Below, in pieces: positions 8,274 to 15,025 of a stretch of DNA of 64,000 nucleotides. Within the stretch, counting starts at the first letter, position 1. Each line of letters opens with the position of its first letter. The notes under the pieces are model-generated. The model saw nothing but the letters and a program-made list of their open reading frames with translations, did not search any database and had not been told where the DNA came from. This stretch comes from Stanieria cyanosphaera PCC 7437 (GTDB lineage Bacteria; Cyanobacteriota; Cyanobacteriia; Cyanobacteriales; Xenococcaceae), in the NCBI RefSeq assembly GCF_000317575.1, contig NC_019749.1, forward strand, positions 1 through 64,000, written 5' to 3'. The position numbers and the translations under genes are program-made.

Positions 8274-8653
8274 GCCGAGATATGTGTAAAATAGTGCAAG
8301 ATAGACCTCTAACCCTTGCTGTATATAGCTTTAAAATCATTCGCCTAAAAAAGTTGATATTTGACATCTATTTCATTGCCTAAAACATACCATTCTCGGC
8401 AAAGTTCAAACTTCAGAAGCACTATTTATTAATAGTTTCAGCTTTTAAAGATAAACATACTCAACGTTCTTTTTCGGCAATATTTTTTAAAATAGGCAAA
8501 TCCAACAAATTATTTTTTATCAATCCTAAAGCTTGAAAAGCCTATTCTTTCGTCAAGAGCGATCGCAAAAATCAGAAAAATATCCCAATTGCTGAAACCT
8601 TTGCTGTATATAGCTTTAACAGCTATCTTGCACTATTTCGGGCATATCTCGGC
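8274..8653. repeat. Inverted/direct repeat cluster, candidate origin or small mobile element
   Basis: A 31-bp arm at 8274-8304 (beginning GCCGAGATATG) recurs in inverted form at 8623-8653, identical at 27 of 31 positions. Just inside the arms, the 19-bp sequence TTGCTGTATATAGCTTTAA occurs twice in direct orientation, at 8316-8334 and 8601-8619. The 1.1-kb stretch from 7765 to 8907 has no convincing gene. Being upstream of the replication-type genes, it may be the replication origin or iteron region; a MITE-like element with 31-bp ends is the alternative. Confidence 0.5.
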
Positions 8654-8865
8654 TCTCTCCCTAATTGTTGAATTTCTTCTGATAGTTCTCAAAGTCTGAT
8701 TGAAGTCGAGGCACGGTCGGGTCTCTCGACTATGTGCAATTGACTTGTTGAAGTTGTCATAATTTTTAATTCTTTGTTGTTGTTGTTTTGAGTTAATATT
8801 ACGGCGTTCTCACGCATCCGAGCCAAGAGACGCTGCGCGTAGAGAACCGGATGTCGCCACCTCAC

Positions 8866-8906
8866 GGACATCACGAGCGGGTGAACTTGGTTCACCCGAC
8901 GTGTCC
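8866..8906. repeat. Family A palindromic element, copy A3
   Basis: The 41-bp element bounded by GGACA and TGTCC has the perfect inner stem GGGTGAAC/GTTCACCC. It sits one base beyond the stop codon of the Rad52-like gene, so it may have been inserted at that gene's 3' end. Confidence 0.75.
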
Positions 8907-8907
8907 T

Positions 8908-9360
8908 CTATTTTTCGTAAAGATATAATCCCAATCCAAACCGTGCAGCACAGCGACGAAACGCCATGCTTTCGGCATTCGAGGAAGGATCGCCATAAGC
9001 GATTTCTTTTACCTCATAAGAATTATTATCTTTGTTGTATTTTTCTCGCTTGAGTTCTTCAGTTCCCGTTGCCTCGCGATAAACATTTCCCTCTGAGGTA
9101 GGAATAGTCAGACGACCCACTATGAATAAGCGATCGCGACTGATTAAAGTTTCTTTAATTTCCCAAGTCCAGCCAGGGGCGTACTTATCAAGGATTTTGT
9201 TACACGACCACCAAGGCAGATACAAAGCAAAACCTTTATCGGCGGGTAATTTCTTTAGCATGGTTGGGGGTAATTTGCGTTTGAACGCTTCTTGAATTTG
9301 AGCTAGCGACCATTCCCCAGGATGAGTCGGTGGTGTTAAGTCTAATTTTTGAGTTGGCAT
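8908..9360 (-). CDS. Rad52/Rad22-like single-strand annealing protein
   Basis: This 150-aa protein ends with GDPSSNAESMAFRRCAARFGLGLYLYEK-type sequence: the pattern SNAE.MA.RR.AA.FGLGLYL is the hallmark of Rad52/Rad22 and phage Sak-like annealing proteins. LYLPWWSCNKILDKYAPGWTWEI near 47-69 and RLFIVGRLTIP near 78 form the expected beta-sheet core. Such proteins form rings on single-stranded DNA and promote annealing in phage and plasmid recombination. It is short and ends directly after the core, exactly next to palindromic element A3, so the C-terminus may be trimmed. Confidence 0.85.
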   Translation of the reverse strand: MPTQKLDLTPPTHPGEWSLAQIQEAFKRKLPPTMLKKLPADKGFALYLPWWSCNKILDKYAPGWTWEIKETLISRDRLFIVGRLTIPTSEGNVYREATGTEELKREKYNKDNNSYEVKEIAYGDPSSNAESMAFRRCAARFGLGLYLYEK

Positions 9361-9437
9361 TGTTTTAGCTGTTGAAGATGTTTCGTTCAGCCACCGCTTA
9401 ATTCTGGTTAGATGTTTGCAATGGCTTGAATATTGAT

Positions 9438-9515
9438 TTATGCTGCTAGATATTCGTTTACAGCTTCATCGATCTTTTCAGAGATGCAATCTCGCTCTCC
9501 AAGCCTCTGAGCCAT
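9438..9515 (-). CDS. Possible 25-aa peptide
   Basis: A short frame (MAQRLGERDCISEKIDEAVNEYLAA) has AGGAAA ten bases before its ATG and lies on the same strand just upstream of the Rad52-like gene. It is helical and charged, without recognised family. The good ribosome site is the only support, so it may be chance. Confidence 0.2.
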   Translation of the reverse strand: MAQRLGERDCISEKIDEAVNEYLAA

Positions 9516-9609
9516 AATGAATTATTTCCTGGAATGAACTTGAATTGATGTTTGAAAGGTTTTGATGATAGGTGCAGTTCATTAATTAACTACACCTAAC
9601 CGTTCATTT

Positions 9610-9656
9610 ACGGGGTTCACAAGCCCCCGAATTCGATTTGGGGGACGACTCCTCAC
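9610..9656. repeat. Family B palindromic element, copy B4
   Basis: A 47-bp element begins ACGGGGTTCACAAGCCCCC and ends GGGGGACGACTCCTCAC, with the inner stem CCCCCGAA/TTTGGGGG. It is a slightly diverged copy of the family B elements at 34864, 35209, 46683 and 51216. It lies between the intron relic and the tiny frame at 9438-9515. Confidence 0.7.
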
Positions 9657-9775
9657 CAGCGAGGTGAATAGCCAGTTGAGTAATACTGGTAATCGTCGAA
9701 GTCTGCACCGAAATGTTTAGCTGTTTCAGATTCGGTTGAGTCGATGCCTCTGTTACCAGAGGACACCTCTCGTTC

Positions 9776-9810
9776 AAAACGTAGCGTGCAACTTTCACCG
9801 CACTACGCTC
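9776..9810 (-). ncRNA. Group II intron domain V-like hairpin
   Basis: On the minus strand the sequence starts GAGCGTAGTGC and ends GCACGCTACGTTTT, closing on a GTGAAAGT loop. That is the arrangement of domain V: an AGC triad in the lower stem, a GAAA tetraloop, and complementary GCGTAG/CTACGC arms. This is the catalytic core of group II introns and is the strongest evidence for the intron relic. Confidence 0.65.
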
Positions 9811-9821
9811 CTGATTACTGA

Positions 9822-10123
9822 TTACTTGGTCTGATTTTTCAGCCGTTCAACCCTCACAAGACCGTGAATGGTTTTGTGCTGGTGACATTCTCGGTGTAGG
9901 GCTTCCAAGTTCTTTGGTTTCCAATTGTTATGGTTTCCATCGATATGGTGTAGTTCAACTGTGTCACCAGGGAGAAATTTAAGTTGACAAGCGTTACATT
10001 GGAACTTTTTGTTGTCCCCGTCCTACTTCCAGCTTCACTTTGGGTGTTATTTCACCCTCTGTGTGGATAGGTCTGGCGTATCGGCATCCCTGACCGTGGA
10101 GGAATTTAACCTCCTCATGACCG
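9822..10123 (-). pseudogene. HNH endonuclease remnant, probably intron-encoded protein C-terminus
   Basis: From 10016 to the stop at 9822 the minus strand reads a zinc-finger HNH motif: CNACQLKF, then VELHHIDGNHNNWKPKNLEALHRECH in two overlapping halves, with Cys pairs, His-His and the terminal CH. Upstream, the frame GCRYARPIHTEGEITPKVKL continues the same protein but is shifted by one near 10011-10020. There is no start. The position directly before domain V suggests the C-terminal endonuclease domain of a maturase, although a free HNH nuclease cannot be excluded. Confidence 0.6.
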
Positions 10124-10184
10124 AAGTTACCCTTGCCTTATTTCGAGCAAAGCTCAGGCGTTGCAAGGACTCTAGGCTATGAAT

Positions 10185-10532
10185 TTACCTAGAAACGAAC
10201 CGCGCGACTAAATAATCCAACCCGAAAGCGTAAGAGTCTGCGTAGCGTTGCATTCCTCGAATTTTTATCTCAGCATCATATCCTTTGAGATATTTAGGTT
10301 TTCTAATTTCGCTCCAAGAACAGCGATAGAAAGTATTGATGGTTTTGAAATATCCAGATATTTCTGCTTCGCTACAGCCCAGGTAAACTAGAAAAGCTAG
10401 TTCTGTTTCGGTGGCATTTCCCCAACCATAGCGATCTTCTTTAGTAGCTTCGCAAATAGCCACATTTTCGCATAGTTGTGTGACTTTGAAGCTTCCCTTT
10501 GGGGAAACTTTTAAAACTAAATCGTTTAACAT
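10185..10532 (-). CDS. Hypothetical protein, 115 aa
   Basis: I do not recognise this family. The protein is compact and soluble, with aromatic-rich segments (EDRYGWGNATETELAFLVYLGC, TINTFYRCSWSEIRKPKYLKG) and no signal peptide or membrane helix. It stands alone on the minus strand, about 200 bases ahead of the plus-strand 77-aa gene, from which it diverges. The shared intergenic space (10533-10739) is AT-rich and may carry both promoters. Confidence 0.5.
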   Translation of the reverse strand: MLNDLVLKVSPKGSFKVTQLCENVAICEATKEDRYGWGNATETELAFLVYLGCSEAEISGYFKTINTFYRCSWSEIRKPKYLKGYDAEIKIRGMQRYADSYAFGLDYLVARFVSR

Positions 10533-10739
10533 GATAAATACCTCGTTATTTGGGGTTAAGCCGAGGTTGGATACTTTGGTTCGTTTCTACCTCGGCTCTG
10601 ATTTAAGAACAAATTTCTTTTTAAATCAACTATCAATACAATAGCATGGATACACGCAATTATACTGATAGTTATAAAAATTAATAGTAAGGATACTTGC
10701 TATATTGTTAATTAATAGCTAGTAACTGAATGCAGAGCA

Positions 10740-10973
10740 ATGTCTAGACCTGGTGGCAATCCAGCTTTGACGGAACATCAATTTACAACAGATCGGGAAG
10801 AACCCTGCACTGCCAAATTACAAGTGCGTGTACCTCCCTCAATGCTTGATGAATTAAAGGAATATCAAAACTGGCAAGAAATTGTTAGGCAGGTTCTTGC
10901 AGAAGAACTTGTCAAGCTGAGGAAGCAGAAAGAAACAGGCAAGAAAAAGAAGCTCAAAAATACAAATAAGTAA
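10740..10973 (+). CDS. Small basic plasmid protein, 77 aa
   Basis: The sequence opens MSRPGGNPALTEHQFTTDREEP, continues with a segment that could form a short strand and two helices (AKLQVRVPPSMLDELKEYQNWQEIVRQVL), and ends in a lysine-rich tail (KKKKLKNTNK). The central part resembles a ribbon-helix-helix DNA-binding unit, so a copy-control or transfer regulator is possible. That is inference from shape; I do not recognise a named family. Confidence 0.5.
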   Translation: MSRPGGNPALTEHQFTTDREEPCTAKLQVRVPPSMLDELKEYQNWQEIVRQVLAEELVKLRKQKETGKKKKLKNTNK

Positions 10974-11153
10974 TTAAGTAATGCAGTAAGCATTTAAGTA
11001 ATTGAAGAATTTTCAAGCTTTAAAAATCGACGTACTCCTGTAAAAAAGTAAGCAGTCTGTAATCGAAACAGCAAGCGAGAGATCGCGCTTTTAGCAAGGC
11101 AAAATTTCACCATTAGAAGGCAAAAAAGTTTCAGTATTTTCTAAATCAATTCG

Positions 11154-11414
11154 TCAATGCGAGCTAGTAAAACCCGTCATCCGAGTCTTTACCAACCTTG
11201 GATGAAGAATGCCTACGGCAATTCCTCGTGATTTTAAATCCACAGACAGCGATTTTCCAGCCATTGACAAAGCAACTTTCGACATTCGATAACCATAAGA
11301 ACCACCAGAGGTATTATCGTCAATTGAACCCATACGGCTGGTCATCAAAATGACTTTTAAACCTGATTTTAAGTTATTTAATAAAGCCTGAGTTAACCTC
11401 AAAGGAGCGATCGC
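11154..11414 (-). pseudogene. Short-chain dehydrogenase/reductase fragment
   Basis: The frame reads PLRLTQALLNNL, then VILMTSRMGSI and SYGYRMSKVALSMAGKSLSVDL, the classic SDR core with the catalytic Tyr-x-x-x-Lys (YRMSK). The N-terminal Rossmann half with the TGxxxGxG motif is missing and no proper start codon exists. The homology begins at a HIP1 octamer (11407-11414), so the upstream half was probably lost by a break there. It is not expected to make an active enzyme. Confidence 0.75.
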
Positions 11415-11619
11415 AATGGGACAAGCGATCGAATGTTTGGCAGCAGACTATATTGCTTTACCTAAGTAGTACATTTGTTTACTTCGTATATACGAGGTAA
11501 GTTTGTTTGCTTAACATTGCTTAATATCTGCGTATTATTTTTACTCAACTTTGTATTTATCAAAAAGCTTATAGCTTAGAGCTAGAGTGAAACTTTTTGA
11601 CTCAATTAGTACATTCGTT

Positions 11620-11650
11620 CACTGGCTAAATAGCCAGTGAGAATTTTTTT
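11620..11650 (+). terminator. Rho-independent terminator
   Basis: CACTGGCTA and TAGCCAGTG form a perfect nine-base stem with a two-base loop, followed by GAATTTTTTT. This is the strongest terminator hairpin in the window, yet no gene ends directly before it on the plus strand, suggesting a gene has been lost. A dyad (CTTCGTATATACGAG) lies upstream near 11483. Confidence 0.7.
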
Positions 11651-11743
11651 ACTCCTACAAACGCTTAAAATCGATCGCTTGTGCTTAAGCAAAAGAGGTT
11701 CAAAGGTTAATATAGAGGGATTGTTCAGTGCTTAAAAATTCTA

Positions 11744-11878
11744 ATGACAGGAAGATACCAGGAAAAACCTCTTACACCGCGAGAATTAAAAGCAGCAAAA
11801 ATGATGGCTCAAGGAGCGAGTCAGAGAGAGATTGCCAAAAAAAATTCCCATCTCTGCTTTTTCTCGATTGCTGCTTAA
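11744..11878 (+). CDS. Short helix-turn-helix fragment, possible 44-aa ORF
   Basis: The frame MTGRYQEKPLTPREL followed by MAQGASQREIAKK looks like the start of a helix-turn-helix protein, then runs into unrelated sequence. If one A is dropped from the A7 run near 11838-11844, the other frame continues IPISAFSRLLLNLMA. It is therefore probably a frameshifted remnant. Low confidence. Confidence 0.3.
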   Translation: MTGRYQEKPLTPRELKAAKMMAQGASQREIAKKNSHLCFFSIAA

Positions 11879-11946
11879 TTTAATGGCATGAAACGAATAA
11901 GGCAAACGTAATCTATCCTTTAGTTCGCCCTACTACTGAAAATCCC

Positions 11947-12246
11947 ATGCCACACTCAAGAGATAGCTACACGCCTCCTAGTTCTGATGAATCTCTCTAT
12001 CGGATAATGAATTCGAGTTCGTGGATGTCTCGGAGTTTTAATGTCGAAGCAATGATATTAACGGAAGCTATGAATAATATTACTCAACCCCTTCCCAATC
12101 GCCAAGCCAATCCAAATAGAATTATCCATTGGGAAATAATTGCCAATCTCGTTCTAATCGGACTTGCTTTGGGAGTTCAATTCACAGATCGTTCTCATGT
12201 AGGACAAACTTCAGTCGAACTTTATCCTACCTCTCAGTATCGTTAG
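11947..12246 (+). CDS. Hypothetical membrane-anchored protein, 99 aa
   Basis: The protein has a Ser-rich N-terminal half and one hydrophobic helix (IIANLVLIGLALGVQF) at about 67-82, followed by a short polar tail. No known family. A perfect GTGCG/CGCAC mini-palindrome follows the stop codon. The next small frame (12355) begins about 110 bases later and is cut by the transposon end, so these two may have formed an operon. Confidence 0.45.
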   Translation: MPHSRDSYTPPSSDESLYRIMNSSSWMSRSFNVEAMILTEAMNNITQPLPNRQANPNRIIHWEIIANLVLIGLALGVQFTDRSHVGQTSVELYPTSQYR

Positions 12247-12354
12247 TGCGGTCGCACCGAGAGCGAAGCTATGATTGCTTTCTTTAATATTTAAACAGCA
12301 TAAATTAACTCCTACCGACCTATTAATTATTGATAGATACAAAAGGAGGAGAAC

Positions 12355-12423
12355 ATGAAACCCTTAGTCTTACCTATCTTTTTAGAAACGAGTTTATCTG
12401 TCTTAACTTTTTGTAACTTTTAG
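12355..12423 (+). CDS. Small ORF running into the transposon end
   Basis: AAAGGAGGAG lies five bases before an ATG that opens MKPLVLPIFLETSLSVLT. The strong ribosome site argues it was a real gene. The stop at 12421 lies inside the transposon's terminal repeat (which starts at 12412), so the original gene was probably interrupted by the insertion. The rest was not found beyond the right end at 17277. Confidence 0.4.
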   Translation: MKPLVLPIFLETSLSVLTFCNF

Positions 12424-12462
12424 ACATTAATGGCGTAAAATCTTTAGAGTTATCTGGCGTAA
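12412..12462 (+). repeat. Transposon terminal inverted repeat, left
   Basis: The 51 bases starting TGTAACTTTTAGACATTAATG match the inverted right end at 45 of 51 positions, including an exact stretch GGCGTAAAATCTTTAGAG. Confidence 0.85.
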
Positions 12463-12473
12463 TTCAAACGCTT

Positions 12474-12851
12474 TCAACAGAGGTAATTACGTTCTAAATT
12501 GGCAAGAACAGAGTAGGACTCTAACATAACTAAACTCTCCCAACTACGAGGTTTAATTTCTAAAAAGTTTCCTGCCAGGATTTGTAGAGTAATATCTCTT
12601 TGCTGTAGTGTCTCTATAATATCTATGAAGTTCTGAATATCCAAACAGAGCGTGGAAGTGTCCCAAACAACTAAAATATCTCCCGCTCTAGCATATTCTA
12701 AAGCCAATATTAAATTTGACTGGTCATCTCCAGGACAATCGAGCAGATCGTTAAATATTGTTTGACAACCTGCTTTTTTTAAAGCAATGATTTGTTCGGA
12801 ATTAGTATTATATTTCTGTCCTTTGAAACTGCAAACATAACCAATTTTCAT
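12474..12851 (-). CDS. Catalytically degenerate serine-recombinase-like protein, last gene of the transposon
   Basis: This 125-aa protein begins MKIGYVCSFKGQ and follows the fold of a resolvase catalytic domain (ALEYARAGDILVVWDTSTLCLDI, then VMLESYSVLANLER). Compared with the resolvase at 16503-17051 (MKIGYARVSTNDQ), position 9 is Phe rather than the nucleophilic Ser, position 7 is Cys rather than Arg, and the DRLARS motif is gone. It also ends before the DNA-binding domain. It starts 7 bases after the ATPase stop, so it belongs to the transposon operon. It may be a dead, structural recombinase-like partner or a decaying copy. Confidence 0.65.
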   Translation of the reverse strand: MKIGYVCSFKGQKYNTNSEQIIALKKAGCQTIFNDLLDCPGDDQSNLILALEYARAGDILVVWDTSTLCLDIQNFIDIIETLQQRDITLQILAGNFLEIKPRSWESLVMLESYSVLANLERNYLC

Positions 12852-13435
12852 CTCTCTCTAAATTGCTCCAATAACTAAACATTCCCTGGCAGCCTCAACC
12901 ACTTCTGCTGTGATGCAGTTAAGCTCGTTAATTTTAATTACGCGCTGAATTTGGCGAAACAAACGATTCAGAAGGCGGAAATTACCATTAGTAATCCGAG
13001 CGATTACGCTTCGCGTAGCCTTCGGATCGCAGCAATGGCTTCTGCATCGGTAAAATCATTAGGATTCATCTTCAAATCCAATCTTTCCCAGTAATGAGCA
13101 AGCATAAACCGCATCTCCTCTTGGCTCAAAGCACGATACTGGTGGGCAAAGCCAACACGAGAATAAAGTTGAGGATATCGGGATAACTTCTTCTCCAATC
13201 CTGGCATTCCAATAAATATCAAGCCGATATTTCCAGCGTCGTAAATTTCTCGAAACTGCTCGATACCACTCATCTTCAAGCGTTCGGATTCATCCACAAT
13301 AATCAACTCGCAAGAGCGATTAATGTAATCGTCACTAATAATCCAACTTTGTTTTTCAGGAGGTAAAAGTTCTTCATGAAAACGTCCCAACTGAGTTCGC
13401 ATCATTAAAATTCTCTGCTTGATAACACGAGCGGG

Positions 13436-13444
13436 ATTATACAT
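13436..13444. repeat. 9-bp target-site duplication of IS copy 1 (left)
   Basis: ATTATACAT flanks the element directly on this side and again at 14740-14748, giving the expected direct duplication for an IS4-family insertion. Confidence 0.9.
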
Positions 13445-14739
13445 CCTTACAAGGGTAGGTTTTTTACAAAGGGAGGAGTAAAAGCTCAGAAATAAGGTAA
13501 AAGTATTAAGAGAAGTAAATAGTATAGTTATCATGAGATGAAATTAAATCAACATCTCAAAGATTGGAAACAGATTGTCAGTCAAAAATTTCCAGACCTG
13601 AGTCTACCTCAAGTTTCTGGATTAGCAACCTGGAGTTTTGGAATGGTAATGACACAATCAAGCAGTCTGACTAAAGTTTCCACGTTAATTGCCAAAATCA
13701 ATCAGGAGAAAGACAATACGGTACGCCAAAGATTGAAAGAATGGTACAAAGAAGAAACAGCCAAAGCCAAAACAGGGAATAAAAGAGTATCTCTGGAAGT
13801 AAAAGGCTGTTTTGCCTCATTACTAAAATGGATTGTCGATTTACTACCTCAAAGTAATCAAGAGTTACCAATGGCATTAGATGCCACCAGTATCGGTCAA
13901 AATTTTGTAGTTCTTTCAATCAATGTTTTATATCGAGGTAGTGCCATTCCTATAGCTTGGAAAGTGGTTAAAGGGACAGACAAAGGTAGTTGGAAACCGT
14001 ACTGGAAAGAACTGTTTCAATCTCTCAACAATGTTGTGCCGACAGATTGGAAGGTAATCGTTAGTGCTGATAGAGGATTGTATGCTCCTTGGCTATACGA
14101 ACAGATTGTGAAATTAGGTTGGCATCCGTTTTTACGAATTAATCACCAAGGTCAATATCGACGACAAAATTCATCTTTATGGTATTCTCTATCAACAGTT
14201 GTAACTGATGCTGGCGAGAGTTGGTCTGGACGAGTGACTTGCTTTAAAAGCAATCAGATTGATTGTACTCTTCTAGCTCGATGGGATGAGGGTTATACTG
14301 ACCCTTGGTTAATTCTCACGGATTTAAAATCAACTGATGCTGATATTGGTTGGTATGGATTTCGCTCTTGGATTGAATGTTCCTATAGAGATGTCAAAAG
14401 TGATGGTTGGCAATGGCATAAAACTCGTCTTTTGAAAGCCGAGAGAGCCGAACGTCATTGGTTAGCAATGGCAGTGGCTATGCTGTGGATGGTTACTCTG
14501 GGTGGAGAACAGGAAATTTCCTCTAAGGATGAATTAATTGGCGATCGCTCTTTAGCTTTTGAACCCACTCCTACTCGTCAAATCTCTTGTTTTCTTAATG
14601 GTTTGTTAACTATAGTAGCGCGACTGCTCAATGGTCAGTCTGTCGCTCTTGGTCGTTTGCTTCCTTTCTCTTTCAATCACTTCAGCGATTTGGCTTTTTC
14701 TGATTCTTCGTAGATTGTAAAAAACCTACCCTTGTAAGG
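13445..14739 (+). mobile_element. IS4-family insertion sequence, copy 1
   Basis: The element is 1295 bp, bounded by perfect 25-bp inverted repeats starting CCTTACAAGGGTAGG, with a 9-bp target duplication (ATTATACAT). It encodes one transposase. By eye it is the same sequence as copy 2 at 55401-56695, so it moved recently. It is inserted into the transposon ATPase gene. Confidence 0.93.
13538..14713 (+). CDS. IS4-family DDE transposase (copy 1)
   Basis: This 391-aa transposase has the three catalytic acidic positions: MALDATSIG near residue 106, SADRGLY near 176, and the IS4 signature YGFRSWIECSYRDVK, which fits Y-(2)-R-(3)-E-(6)-K exactly, near 270-285. The protein is identical to that of copy 2. 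Length is usual for the family. The ATG lies 93 bases inside the left end, and the frame ends 26 bases before the right end. Confidence 0.93.
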   Translation: MKLNQHLKDWKQIVSQKFPDLSLPQVSGLATWSFGMVMTQSSSLTKVSTLIAKINQEKDNTVRQRLKEWYKEETAKAKTGNKRVSLEVKGCFASLLKWIVDLLPQSNQELPMALDATSIGQNFVVLSINVLYRGSAIPIAWKVVKGTDKGSWKPYWKELFQSLNNVVPTDWKVIVSADRGLYAPWLYEQIVKLGWHPFLRINHQGQYRRQNSSLWYSLSTVVTDAGESWSGRVTCFKSNQIDCTLLARWDEGYTDPWLILTDLKSTDADIGWYGFRSWIECSYRDVKSDGWQWHKTRLLKAERAERHWLAMAVAMLWMVTLGGEQEISSKDELIGDRSLAFEPTPTRQISCFLNGLLTIVARLLNGQSVALGRLLPFSFNHFSDLAFSDSS

Positions 14740-14748
14740 ATTATACAT
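14740..14748. repeat. 9-bp target-site duplication of IS copy 1 (right)
   Basis: ATTATACAT, the partner of 13436-13444. On the minus strand it encodes Met-Tyr-Asn of the interrupted ATPase. Confidence 0.9.
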
Positions 14749-15025
14749 CTCCCCTGTATAGAGTAAGGTATGGCACTCCTTAATTTCAGGGGGTAAAGGT
14801 AAATAGGGAAGATGAGTAGGAAGACGGTTTTCGAGAAAAAACCATTTGGCATAGTAACGAGCCGAAAGAGTTTTACCTACCCCTGGCGCACCGTAACATA
14901 AACCAATATATTTCTCTCTACGACAGGCATCGCAGAATTCAGCGAATCGTCGATATTCTTTGGTCAGAATAAAAGAGTTCTGTTCTTCTATAGCACTTGT
15001 ATCATCAACGCATTTCTTGGGGATA

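Larger units (their letters stand above)
9735..10180 (-). mobile_element. Group II intron 3' relic (ORF end plus domains V-VI)
   Basis: Read on the minus strand, this stretch has the C-terminal HNH part of an intron-encoded protein followed, just after its stop, by a hairpin like group II domain V and a second hairpin with CCTCTG/CAGAGG that fits domain VI. The reverse-transcriptase part is absent and the HNH frame is broken, so the element is dead and 5'-truncated. Confidence 0.62.

Noticed and set aside
8179-8367. A 62-aa frame on the minus strand
   Set aside because: It crosses the inverted/direct repeats; composition is not coding-like.
9604-9798. A 64-aa open frame on the minus strand
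   Set aside because: It overlaps the group II domain V/VI hairpins and the B4 palindromic element and has no independent coding signal.
13004-13534. The 176-aa frame as a separate gene
   Set aside because: Its first 30 residues come from the IS end; the rest is the C-terminal part of the interrupted ATPase.
14677-14739. The last 23 codons of the 118-aa frame
   Set aside because: They are read out of the IS and are not part of the ATPase.
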